A DNA stretch of 64,000 nt from Streptococcaceae bacterium AF77-01CM03A (GTDB lineage: Bacteria; Bacillota; Bacilli; Lactobacillales; Streptococcaceae), in contig JAQDDS010000001.1 of NCBI GenBank assembly GCA_027665725.1, positions 62,001 through 126,000 on the forward strand, in the 5' to 3' direction. Both the position numbers and the translations under genes were made by a program. This document shows, one piece after another, positions 28,116-36,396 of this stretch (position 1 is its first letter; each line of letters starts with the position of its first letter). The notes beneath the pieces were generated by a model. The model did not search any database and was not told the DNA's origin. It saw nothing but the letters and a program-made list of their open reading frames with translations.

Positions 28116-28718
28116 GTGGATAAATTATTAGATAGTTTTGAAACAGTTTTTGGAAATGGATTTCTAAAATATTTTAAGGAACAGGAAAAGAAGCACAATT
28201 ACTTTAAATTGAATGACTATAAAAAAGTAATTGAGAAATTTGTTGATGATGAACAGAGAGAACGAGTTAATTATTATAGCAGGAAGCATGTTCATTTTAC
28301 TCGTTTTTTGCTTATTAGTATTGAGAAGTTTCAAAATAATGGGAGATCAATAGACTTTACAGAATTAGATCATAAAGGTAAATTGATTTGGCAGTTGGAA
28401 CATATCATACCCCAAAGTAAATTTGAACCGGGAGATTCTGACAAGAATAAATTAGGAAATTTAACTTTATTACATAGAGATACAAATGTAAAGATTTCAG
28501 ATAAAGATTATAATGGAAAAAAGAAAGTCCTAAATGATGAAAGTGAGTCGATGTTTTACATTAACGATGTTTTTAGAAAAGATAATTTTGAGAAATCAGA
28601 TATTGATAAGAGATTAAGTGATTTAACAAATGATTTAAATGACATTATTGATAATCATTTTGATGCTTATTGTGAAAAAGTATTGAAAATGAAGAATATG
28701 GAGTTGAACAATGAGTAA
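28116..28718 (+). CDS. DUF1524 (HNH-type) nuclease-like protein
   Basis: About 200 residues, visibly AT-richer than hsdR. The centre carries the DUF1524 signature: WQLEHIIPQSKF (HxxP-like metal/catalytic His), then NKLGNLTLLHRDTNVKISDK and YNGKK, which resembles the His-Asn-Asn pattern of the C-terminal nuclease of GmrSD-type enzymes. The DUF262 GTPase/ParB-like half of GmrSD is absent, so this is a stand-alone nuclease domain with a ~90-residue helical N-terminus. The start GTG at 28116 has AAAGGAG (28104-28110) upstream, overlapping the hsdR stop. Its stop overlaps the SIR2 start by 8 nt, implying a shared function. DNA-cutting activity is an inference from the family. Confidence 0.75.
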   Translation: MDKLLDSFETVFGNGFLKYFKEQEKKHNYFKLNDYKKVIEKFVDDEQRERVNYYSRKHVHFTRFLLISIEKFQNNGRSIDFTELDHKGKLIWQLEHIIPQSKFEPGDSDKNKLGNLTLLHRDTNVKISDKDYNGKKKVLNDESESMFYINDVFRKDNFEKSDIDKRLSDLTNDLNDIIDNHFDAYCEKVLKMKNMELNNE

Positions 28719-30036
28719 TAGTAGTGTAAATGGTAAAATCTATCATTATGAAAATAATGAGGATATATTAAAAGGGTTAGATGAAAATCAACAAATCATT
28801 AAACTCAAAGAATTCATCAATAAATATTTTGTATCTAAAAATCTTGTCATATTCATAGGTTCGGGATGTTCATCGGGTGCAATTCCACTTATGTCAAAAA
28901 CGATGAGTGATATTTTAGAGAAACATATAAATGTTTATGAAAAAGTAAAAGAGTTTATAGATTGTAAAGATTTAGATTATCTAACTAAGAGTCTAGAATC
29001 ATGTAAGAAGTCGCTAAAAGAGGATGAAAGTAAAAAGGTTGATGATTTACTTAAGGAAGTAAAATCAAGTAATGATACTATTGCTAATTTTTTAAAGGAC
29101 TTATCTAAAGAACATCAGGATTTAATAGAAAAACATATCTATAAATCTTTTTCAGATATTGAAAGTTTACTCAACTGGTTACAGAGTGGTTTAAGTTTCC
29201 AACCAAATAATAAGAACTTAAAAGAAGTGATAAGCACCTTGAAAAGTGAGTTCTTAAAAACTATACCAGTTCTAGATGATGATAAATATAAAGATAGTGA
29301 AACAATAAATACTTATAATAAATTTTATCAATCTGTTTTTAAATATAGAACTGAGTTGAGTAATAAAATCAACATAGTGACAACGAACTACGATTTGTTT
29401 AATGAATATTCATTAGAAAGCAACCGCATTGTTTATTCAACAGGTTTTGAGAATAATTTATATAGAAACTTTAATGTGAATTCATTTAAGCAAAGGATAG
29501 TAGATGATACAAATAGATATAAGGATGTATGGCAACCCACTTCTAAAGAAGCTAACTTATTAAAAATACATGGTTCAATTAATTGGACTTCTGATGAAAG
29601 TGGGCAATTAATCCAAAAGGATTTTTTTAAACAGAGTGATGAAGAAATTATTATTTATCCAACAATGTTAAAACATAGGCAAACTGCACAAGCTCCATAT
29701 TCAGAACTGTTTAGAGAGTTTGCAAATGTACTTCAAGTTCCAAATACAGTCCTTATTGTTATGGGATATGGGTTTCCTGACGAGCATATTAATAACATCA
29801 TTTCGCAAAATCTAAAACATCAAGATTTTACTTTGATTGTTTTTGGTAATAAATCAGAAGACAATATGAAGAAATTTTTTGATGAATTTAAGACTCAAGA
29901 TGGATTTCATTTAATTGGAGGAGATACGTCTTGTGATGGAGTAAAAGCCCACTACTTTAACTATATTGTTGATGAAATAATAAATCATGCTCCAAAGGTT
30001 GAATCAGAACAAGAGGGAGAAGGTTTAGATGAATAG
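28711..30036 (+). CDS. SIR2-like NADase domain protein (SIR2-HerA system)
   Basis: 441 residues of the SIR2_2 type used in phage defence. Seen directly: nucleotide-binding loop FIGSGCSSGAIP (~residue 50), TTNYDLFNEY with the NAD-contacting Asn226-Asp228, the catalytic-His motif LLKIHGSINW (His287), and VMGYGFPDEHINNII near the C-terminus. In between is a long charged, helical insert (~75-190). Defence SIR2 proteins degrade NAD to stop infected cells. The gene overlaps both neighbours by 8 nt (HNH upstream, HerA downstream), so it belongs to a coupled three-gene unit. Strongly AT-rich. Confidence 0.85.
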   Translation: MSNSSVNGKIYHYENNEDILKGLDENQQIIKLKEFINKYFVSKNLVIFIGSGCSSGAIPLMSKTMSDILEKHINVYEKVKEFIDCKDLDYLTKSLESCKKSLKEDESKKVDDLLKEVKSSNDTIANFLKDLSKEHQDLIEKHIYKSFSDIESLLNWLQSGLSFQPNNKNLKEVISTLKSEFLKTIPVLDDDKYKDSETINTYNKFYQSVFKYRTELSNKINIVTTNYDLFNEYSLESNRIVYSTGFENNLYRNFNVNSFKQRIVDDTNRYKDVWQPTSKEANLLKIHGSINWTSDESGQLIQKDFFKQSDEEIIIYPTMLKHRQTAQAPYSELFREFANVLQVPNTVLIVMGYGFPDEHINNIISQNLKHQDFTLIVFGNKSEDNMKKFFDEFKTQDGFHLIGGDTSCDGVKAHYFNYIVDEIINHAPKVESEQEGEGLDE

Positions 30037-31852
30037 TATTGGGCGAGTAGTATCAGTCTCATATGACAGATTGATTTTTGAAGTTAGCGACTTTGAAAAA
30101 TTAATTTACAATTTTAAAGGGGAAATTTATATCACCCAAGGAGTCATAGATTATGTAACTATAAAAAGTCAATTTGGGGATAAATTTGTTTACCAAGTTG
30201 TTAGAGTAGAAGACAAGGAAATTAAAATTGTTAATGATGAAAAATCAAAGTTTGACTATGTAGGGAGATTTGAATGTGTTCCTGTAGGAATATTAGAAAA
30301 CGATAAAATTAACTTTAATCTAAAGAAATATCCCTTTTTACAAGATAGAGTCTATTTATCAAGTGATGAGGATTTGCAGAAGGTATTTTCTATTGAGAAA
30401 AGAGAAGCATCAATTTTATTAGGAACTATCCAAGATAAATATGATGCGCAAATTAATCTAAATAAATTGATTACTCATCATTCTGCTGTTTTAGGAAATA
30501 CCGGATCAGGTAAATCGACAACAGTTAGAAAAATAATTAAAGAAATAGCAACTAAAGAAACTAGTAATTTATATTTAAATATTTTTGATGTTCATAATGA
30601 ATACTCACAGATAGACGGTGTAAATAATATTGATGTGTTGAAAGATTTTTCGATAAAAATAGAGTCATTAGAGTTGCAAGATTGGTTGAATTTGATAAAA
30701 CCATCAGAACTTGTACAGTTGCCTGTAGTTCAAACAGCATTGAAATTGGCCTATTGTCTATCAGAAAGCAAATTAGATAGAAAAAAATTGAGTTGTTTTA
30801 TAGCTTATAATTTATATCATAATCAACAATCTGATGCTGTAGCTAAGAGATCAAAAATTATTGGTATTTTAGAAGGAACAGGCATTAGCACTGAAAAGTA
30901 TAATTCTCAATTCGGGAACTTTAGTCAAAAAGATGAGCAAGACTTCAAATCTAGTTTGTATACTGATATGTACAAGAGTCATTCAGAGATAACAAAAGAG
31001 ATTGAGAATGCTAATTATACAATAAATAGTTTTGAAGCTTTGTTTGAAGCTTTAAATTTTGTATTTCTCCTAGAAGAGTGTCAGGGGAATACTCAAGCAA
31101 GAGGGTATTCAGCAACCCTTGAAACTAGAATTAAGCATATTCAATTCAGATATGGTAGCTTGTTTGAAACAAACATAGATAAGACTACTCCCGGCTCTCC
31201 CGACTCTCCCGGCTCTCCCGACTCTCCCGGCTCTCCCGACTCTCCCGACTCTTCCTCCCCTGACGTCTCAACCATCGCTAAAGATTCTACTGTCGATGAA
31301 GACGCCAAGCAATTAAAAATTACGGTATATAACGTTTCTGGTTTAGACGATGATTTATTATTGTTTTTCACTACTTATATGTTAAAAAAAGAGTTTCAAA
31401 AGAGTTCTGAAAAAGATATAAAAAATAGGGATGTAAATTTATTTATTTTTGAAGAAGCACATAGATATATATCAAAATTAAATGAAAATAGTCTGTTTGG
31501 TGAAGTTGAAGTTTTTAAAAAGATAGCTCGTGAGGGTAGAAAATTTGGTTGTTTCTTGATGTTATCTAGCCAGCGTCCGAGCGAGTTATCTTCAACTGTT
31601 CTTTCTCAATGCAATAATTATTTAATTCATCGAATTAAAAATAATGTTGACTTAGAATATCTTTTGAAAACTATACCTTATATAAATAAAAATCAGTTAA
31701 CTAGATTTTCTTATTTACCTACTGGAACAGCATTTATAGTAGGTGAGTTATATCCTATACCTGTTGAAGTTGATGTTGATGGAGCAGGTGAAATAGATAT
31801 AACAGTTACTCCACAAGTGAAATTTAAGGGTAAATCTAAAGCGTTAAAATAG
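30029..31852 (+). CDS. HerA-family ATPase (SIR2-HerA system)
   Basis: Hexameric DNA-translocase-type ATPase of 607 residues. An N-terminal beta-rich domain (~1-110) is the HAS-barrel-like part; Walker A is GNTGSGKST (~156-164), Walker B is LFIFEEAHRY (~470-479), and the HerA-typical segment SSQRPSELSSTVLSQC is followed by the C-terminal arginine-finger region HRIKNNVDLEYLL. Between the Walker motifs an insertion contains a Ser-Pro-Asp/Gly repeat tract at ~388-410, encoded by a GC-rich minisatellite in an otherwise AT-rich gene. HerA partners of SIR2 assemble with it and trigger NAD loss on infection. It overlaps the SIR2 gene by 8 nt. Confidence 0.87.
   Translation: MNSIGRVVSVSYDRLIFEVSDFEKLIYNFKGEIYITQGVIDYVTIKSQFGDKFVYQVVRVEDKEIKIVNDEKSKFDYVGRFECVPVGILENDKINFNLKKYPFLQDRVYLSSDEDLQKVFSIEKREASILLGTIQDKYDAQINLNKLITHHSAVLGNTGSGKSTTVRKIIKEIATKETSNLYLNIFDVHNEYSQIDGVNNIDVLKDFSIKIESLELQDWLNLIKPSELVQLPVVQTALKLAYCLSESKLDRKKLSCFIAYNLYHNQQSDAVAKRSKIIGILEGTGISTEKYNSQFGNFSQKDEQDFKSSLYTDMYKSHSEITKEIENANYTINSFEALFEALNFVFLLEECQGNTQARGYSATLETRIKHIQFRYGSLFETNIDKTTPGSPDSPGSPDSPGSPDSPDSSSPDVSTIAKDSTVDEDAKQLKITVYNVSGLDDDLLLFFTTYMLKKEFQKSSEKDIKNRDVNLFIFEEAHRYISKLNENSLFGEVEVFKKIAREGRKFGCFLMLSSQRPSELSSTVLSQCNNYLIHRIKNNVDLEYLLKTIPYINKNQLTRFSYLPTGTAFIVGELYPIPVEVDVDGAGEIDITVTPQVKFKGKSKALK
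31189..31262 (+). repeat. In-frame 9/18-bp minisatellite inside herA
   Basis: About eight tandem copies of TCTCCCGRC (18-bp higher unit CCCGGCTCTCCCGACTCT), encoding alternating PGS and PDS. Unit length is a multiple of three, so copy-number change would alter linker length without a frameshift. The tract is GC-rich in an AT-rich gene. Confidence 0.85.
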
Positions 31853-31862
31853 TAAGAAAGAA

Positions 31863-32426
31863 ATGATTATGAAAAATCAGAATAGAAAAATTCCCAAGAT
31901 TAGGTTTAACAATTTTGAAGCTTTTTGGGTAGAAAATAGAATAGCAGATATAGTCAAAATATCTGCTGGTGGTGATGTAGATAAAGTAAGATTGAAGGAA
32001 AGTGGAAAATATCCCGTTATTGCAAATGCTTTGACAAACAAAGGAATCGTTGGATTTTATGACGATTATAAAGTGAAAGCTCCTGCAGTGACCGTTACAG
32101 GTCGCGGAGATGTTGGATATGCAGTAGCTCGACATGAAAATTTCACTCCAATTGTTAGACTTCTGACTCTTCAATCGGAAAATATTGATGTTGATTATCT
32201 TGAAAATCAGATTAATTCTATGAGAATTTTAAATGAGTCTACGGGTGTTCCTCAACTAACAGCTCCTCAACTTGGGAACTACAAAGTGTATCATCCTGAA
32301 ATTGAAGAACAATCCGCCATAGGTTCTCTTTTCCGCAACCTCGACGACCTTATCAATTCTCACCAAGAAAAAATTTCTCAGCTTGAGACTTTGAAAAAGA
32401 AACTTTTGCAGGATATGTTTATATAA
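31863..32426 (+). CDS. hsdS: Half-length type I specificity subunit (HsdS, one target-recognition domain)
   Basis: 187 residues, about half a normal HsdS. It has one target-recognition domain (start PKIRFNNFEAFW, which is how HsdS domains usually begin, then SAGGDVDKV and the conserved TRD end PQLTAPQLGNYKVYHPEIEEQ) and one helical spacer, QSAIGSLFRNLDDLINSHQE with KISQLETLKKKLLQ. The second TRD and second spacer are absent and no frameshift remnant is seen. Half-S subunits of other systems dimerise and recognise palindromic bipartite sites. It lies in the AT-rich cassette but its 3' end has core-like composition. Whether it is functional or a deletion product is open. Confidence 0.8.
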   Translation: MIMKNQNRKIPKIRFNNFEAFWVENRIADIVKISAGGDVDKVRLKESGKYPVIANALTNKGIVGFYDDYKVKAPAVTVTGRGDVGYAVARHENFTPIVRLLTLQSENIDVDYLENQINSMRILNESTGVPQLTAPQLGNYKVYHPEIEEQSAIGSLFRNLDDLINSHQEKISQLETLKKKLLQDMFI

Positions 32427-32435
32427 GGGGGAGTT

Positions 32436-34292
32436 ATGTATAGTTCTAAAACAGATTTAATTGAAAAGTTAGAATCTGAAAGGGAAAGATTTCAAGATAA
32501 TTTGAGTCAGATAGCTGATCATGATAAAGATCTATATAGTAGAGTAGATAATTATCTATCTGAACTGATTTCTTTTATAAATGATGAGCTAAATGAAGAA
32601 GTTTTGTCTAATGATGTAACGGTAAGGTACAAAACATTACGTGATAATTTGTTAGAAAGCATCTACAATTGTTTTGGTGGCAATATTTATTCGTATGATT
32701 CTATATTTCCTCAAATTATATATAATTTCAAAGTAATTAAACTTTTCTCTTTCATTGCTAAAATAGATTCTACCACAGTTATCATAGGAGCTAATGGGGC
32801 AGGAAAAACTAGTCTTATTAATGAGTTAAGAAAGAATAGTATAGATGAGATGTATGTTTTACCTGCTCAGAAATTGTTATATTTTGTTTCAAATATCCAT
32901 GATCGTAATGGAATTTCTAGAGAAAGATATATTCAAGATTTAAAAAAAGTCGATCTTAAATATGAAACAATTGATTTGTATCAATCAAAGATTGAAAACG
33001 ATTTTTCAAATAAGTTTACTAAATTAATAACATTGTTGGTAAAAGACTACACAAACATAGTTACTCGTAGATCAAGAAAAGAAAAAGATTTACCTTTAAC
33101 TTTATGGGATAGAGTAGAATATATATGGAACCAAATTTTCCCAGAAATAAAATTTGAGCTTGAACCTGATGATAGAGTTGTTAAAGTTGAAAAAAATGGT
33201 TCTAAATATAGTATAAATGGCCTAAGTGATGGAGAACGTTGTATTTTATTTTATATAGGCAGTGTTCTTCTTGCTCCAGAAAATAGCTATATTGTGGTTG
33301 ATGAACCAGAAACATTCCTTAATGCTGCTGTCTATAATGAATTGTGGGATTTGCTAATATCAGAGCGATCTGATTGCCAATTTGTTTTTGCTTCACATAA
33401 TATGGACTTTGTTCAATCAAGAACAAATGCTACTTATATATGGTGTAAGAAATTTGAAGCACCTTACAGCTTGGAACACCAGAAATTAGATGATTCTCTG
33501 AATTTACCTTTGGACTTATTAACTGAAGTATCAGGTACAAAGAAACCAATTTTATTTTGCGAAGGAACTAAAAATAGTCTGGACTATCAAATATATTCCA
33601 AATTATTCAGTGAATTTTGTTTTGTCAAACCAGTTCAAGGACATAAACAGGTCATCCAGCATACAAAAGCTTATAATAATTTAAACAAAATGCATGGAAA
33701 TAAAGCATATGGAATTATTGATTATGATTGGATGGATGAAAGTAGTATTAAAGAGAACAAAGAAGAGGGGATTTTTGTTCTTCCATTTAATGAAGTAGAG
33801 ATGATGCTTGTTGATGAAGCAGTTGTGAAGTCATGCTTACCATTTGACGATGACAAAGAAAAACAACGAAAATTTGAAAATCTTCAACGGAGTATCATTA
33901 AATCTTGTGAAGAAAAGAAAGAGAAAATAATAAGTATTGCCTTGAAAAAAAGACTCGATGAATTTTTGGAAGGTAATCGTATTGAAAATAATAAACCAAC
34001 AAAAGAAGATGTTGAAGAATTTTTAAAAGATTTAGTAAATGAATTTAATCCATCTTCAACGGTTGATAATATAACTTTTATCGTTGAAGAAAGTTTGGCT
34101 TCATCTGATTTTTCAAGAATATTAAAGATTTGTAACTTAAAAAAAGAAATAATTGATTATAGAGGAAACACAGAAATAGTTCCAAACTTTAAAGATAAAG
34201 CTTTAAAACGTATTGCATTGGATAATGATTTACAGAAAAAATTACGTCATAAATATTTTGAAGAATTAGAAATGAAACTATTGAAGCAATAG
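32436..34292 (+). CDS. AAA ATPase fused to DUF4435 TOPRIM-like domain (PARIS AriA-AriB-like)
   Basis: 618 residues. The first part (~1-350) is an SMC/ABC-like ATPase with Walker A GANGAGKTS (residue ~118), signature GLSDGERCILFY and Walker B YIVVDEPETFLN with the His-loop FASHNMDF. The second part (~370-618) has the DUF4435 pattern: PILFCEGTKNSLDYQIY (acidic Glu), AYGIIDYDWMD (DxD) and VLPFNEVEMMLVDE. PARIS defence uses exactly an AAA ATPase (AriA) and a DUF4435 TOPRIM nuclease (AriB), sometimes as one polypeptide, to sense anti-restriction proteins such as Ocr. Position inside a type I restriction operon fits such a guard. OLD-like nucleases are the alternative. AAGGGGGAG precedes the start. 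Confidence 0.75.
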   Translation: MYSSKTDLIEKLESERERFQDNLSQIADHDKDLYSRVDNYLSELISFINDELNEEVLSNDVTVRYKTLRDNLLESIYNCFGGNIYSYDSIFPQIIYNFKVIKLFSFIAKIDSTTVIIGANGAGKTSLINELRKNSIDEMYVLPAQKLLYFVSNIHDRNGISRERYIQDLKKVDLKYETIDLYQSKIENDFSNKFTKLITLLVKDYTNIVTRRSRKEKDLPLTLWDRVEYIWNQIFPEIKFELEPDDRVVKVEKNGSKYSINGLSDGERCILFYIGSVLLAPENSYIVVDEPETFLNAAVYNELWDLLISERSDCQFVFASHNMDFVQSRTNATYIWCKKFEAPYSLEHQKLDDSLNLPLDLLTEVSGTKKPILFCEGTKNSLDYQIYSKLFSEFCFVKPVQGHKQVIQHTKAYNNLNKMHGNKAYGIIDYDWMDESSIKENKEEGIFVLPFNEVEMMLVDEAVVKSCLPFDDDKEKQRKFENLQRSIIKSCEEKKEKIISIALKKRLDEFLEGNRIENNKPTKEDVEEFLKDLVNEFNPSSTVDNITFIVEESLASSDFSRILKICNLKKEIIDYRGNTEIVPNFKDKALKRIALDNDLQKKLRHKYFEELEMKLLKQ

Positions 34293-34328
34293 ATAGATTT
34301 TTGAATTTATAAAAAAGAAAGAAATATT

Positions 34329-35930
34329 ATGGAAACAACACAAACTTCCCAGTCGCTCTACCAAGCCCTGTGGAACTCAGCGGATGTTCTCCGCTCCAAG
34401 ATGGATGCTAATGACTATAAGTCCTATCTCTTGGGCATGGTCTTTTACAAGTACCTATCTGATAAGATGCTCTTTTTCGTGGCGGAGACTATGGAAGAAG
34501 GGACAGATAGTCTGGAGGATGCCCTTGAGGTCTATCACAATTACTATGAGGACGCAGATACCCATGAGGATCTGGTCTCTGTCATGAACGATGAACTTAA
34601 CTATATCATCAAACCAGACCTGACCTTTACGGCTCTGGTAGCACGTATCAATGAGGGAACTTTCCAGCTGGAAGATCTAGCTCAAGGTTTTCGTGATATC
34701 GAGCAGAGTGATGACCTCTATGAAAATCTCTTTGAAGATATCGACCTCTATTCTAAAAAGCTAGGGGCAACTCCGCAAAAGCAAAACCAAACGGTAGCAG
34801 CAGTCATGAAAGAGTTGGCTGTGCTAGATGTTGCTGGTCATGCTGGTGATATGCTGGGGGATGCCTATGAGTATCTGATCGGTCAGTTTGCGACTGATTC
34901 GGGTAAGAAAGCTGGTGAGTTCTATACACCTCAACCTGTTGCCAAGCTCATGACCCAGATTGCCTTTTTGGGTCGTGAGGACCAGCAAGGCTTTACCATC
35001 TATGATGCGACCATGGGATCTGGCTCTCTCTTGCTCAATGCCAAGAAGTACTCTCATAAACCGCAGACGGTCGTCTACTTTGGTCAGGAGCTCAATACCT
35101 CGACCTATAACCTAGCTCGGATGAACATGATTCTACACGGTGTTCCAGTTGAGAATCAATTTCTACACAATGCTGATACACTAGACGAAGACTGGCCGAC
35201 TCAAGAGCCAACCAACTTTGACGGTGTTCTCATGAACCCGCCATACTCAGCCAAGTGGTCAGCAAGCTCTGGTTTTATGGCTGACCCTCGTTTCTCTCCT
35301 TTTGGGAAATTGGCGCCCCAGTCCAAGGCTGACTTTGCCTTTCTCTTGCATGGGTATTACCACCTCAAGCAGGATAATGGGGTCATGGCTATCGTCCTTC
35401 CCCACGGTGTTCTCTTCCGTGGCAATGCAGAAGGAACCATTCGTAAGGCCTTGTTAGAAGAAGGAGCCATTGATACGGTTATCGGTCTACCTGCTAATAT
35501 CTTCTTTAACACCAGCATTCCGACTACGGTTATCATTCTCAAAAAGAACCGTACCAACCGTGATGTCTACTTTATCGATGCTTCTAAGGAGTTTGATAAA
35601 GGGAAAAATCAAAATATCATGACGGATGCTCATATCGAGAAGATTCTGGAAGCCTACAAGTCTCGTGAGGAGATTGACAAGTTTGCCCACCTAGCAAGCT
35701 ATGAAGAAATCGTCGAAAATGACTATAACCTCAATATCCCTCGCTATGTAGATACCTTTGAGGAAGAAGAAGTAGGGCCACTGACAGACATCGTTAGCAA
35801 GATTAACGAGACAAATAAAGCTATCGAAAGTCAAACAGCTTCATTACTGGAAATGCTGAACCAACTCCACGGAACCACACCAGAAGCTGATGCTGAACTC
35901 AAAGAGTTTTTGAAAAACTTTAAAGGGTGA
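34329..35930 (+). CDS. hsdM: Type I restriction enzyme, M subunit (N6-adenine methyltransferase)
   Basis: 533-residue DNA methylase subunit. An N-terminal helical domain (~1-150) is followed by the SAM-dependent fold: GEFYTPQPVAKLM, motif I TIYDATMGSGSLLLN, and catalytic motif IV MNPPY (~residue 301-305), with the later GVLFRGNAEGTIRK. The C-terminus is helical. Composition returns to the core-genome type, matching hsdR. It ends the operon at a strong terminator. It would pair with the half-HsdS upstream to methylate host DNA. Confidence 0.95.
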   Translation: METTQTSQSLYQALWNSADVLRSKMDANDYKSYLLGMVFYKYLSDKMLFFVAETMEEGTDSLEDALEVYHNYYEDADTHEDLVSVMNDELNYIIKPDLTFTALVARINEGTFQLEDLAQGFRDIEQSDDLYENLFEDIDLYSKKLGATPQKQNQTVAAVMKELAVLDVAGHAGDMLGDAYEYLIGQFATDSGKKAGEFYTPQPVAKLMTQIAFLGREDQQGFTIYDATMGSGSLLLNAKKYSHKPQTVVYFGQELNTSTYNLARMNMILHGVPVENQFLHNADTLDEDWPTQEPTNFDGVLMNPPYSAKWSASSGFMADPRFSPFGKLAPQSKADFAFLLHGYYHLKQDNGVMAIVLPHGVLFRGNAEGTIRKALLEEGAIDTVIGLPANIFFNTSIPTTVIILKKNRTNRDVYFIDASKEFDKGKNQNIMTDAHIEKILEAYKSREEIDKFAHLASYEEIVENDYNLNIPRYVDTFEEEEVGPLTDIVSKINETNKAIESQTASLLEMLNQLHGTTPEADAELKEFLKNFKG

Positions 35931-35965
35931 TGGGGAAGTTAAACACGATAATTAAATTAAATATT

Positions 35966-35995
35966 CCAGCCAAAACAACTTTTGGCTGGTTTTTA
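35966..35995 (+). terminator. Terminator after hsdM
   Basis: Perfect 10-bp stem CCAGCCAAAA-CAAC-TTTTGGCTGG followed by TTTTT. It closes the defence operon. Confidence 0.9.
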
Positions 35996-36006
35996 TTGTT
36001 TAAAGA

Positions 36007-36044
36007 TGATATAATTAAATTACCTAAAAGGTAATTTAATTATA
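36007..36044 (+). promoter_or_regulatory. Toxin-antitoxin promoter with palindromic operator
   Basis: Arms TATAATTAAATTACC (36010-36024) and GGTAATTTAATTATA (36030-36044) are perfect reverse complements around TAAAA. The left arm contains the extended -10 TGATATAAT (TATAAT 36010-36015). Binding of the antitoxin would cover the -10 and start site, the usual autoregulation of such loci. Confidence 0.75.
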
Positions 36045-36057
36045 CAGAAAGGGATAT

Positions 36058-36396
36058 ATGAAGCTTATCTATACAAACAAAACTGTTGAAAAGCAGTGCA
36101 CAGAGCTGAGGAGAGCGAAAAAAGATTTTTCGGATAAGATTGCTGTAAAGTTGCATCAGTTGATCAACTTTTTGGAAGCGGCGGATTCTTTGGCTAGTGT
36201 GACAGCATTTCCTAAGTATCACTTTCACCAACTAAAGGGAAAGAGACAGGGACAGTTTGCTTTGGATATAGATGGTCGAAGGAGTTCCTATCGGTTGATT
36301 GTAGAATTTCGGGAGGAGGATATGGAGAAGGTATTTCCTAGTCCTGTAGAAATCGAAATTCTAAAAATAGAGGAGGTCAGCAATCACTATGAGTAA
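36058..36396 (+). CDS. HigB/RelE-superfamily toxin
   Basis: Basic protein of 112 residues. It has the small RelE-fold layout: an N-terminal beta strand (MKLIYTNKTVEK), two helices, and the beta-sheet core FHQLKGKRQGQFALDIDGRRSS-YRL with several Arg/Lys residues, followed by VEIEILKIEEVSNHYE. Toxins of this group cleave mRNA on the ribosome. The antitoxin gene overlaps its 3' end by 8 nt. Toxicity is inferred from family and arrangement; the sequence is more diverged than standard HigB. Confidence 0.75.
   Translation: MKLIYTNKTVEKQCTELRRAKKDFSDKIAVKLHQLINFLEAADSLASVTAFPKYHFHQLKGKRQGQFALDIDGRRSSYRLIVEFREEDMEKVFPSPVEIEILKIEEVSNHYE

Noticed and set aside
31189..31262. Possible CRISPR-like array
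   Set aside because: The units are 9-18 bp without spacers and are in frame within herA; it is a coding minisatellite.
30919..31852. herA 3' part as a broken gene
   Set aside because: Despite the odd repeat tract the frame is open throughout and Walker B and the C-terminal HerA motifs follow it intact.
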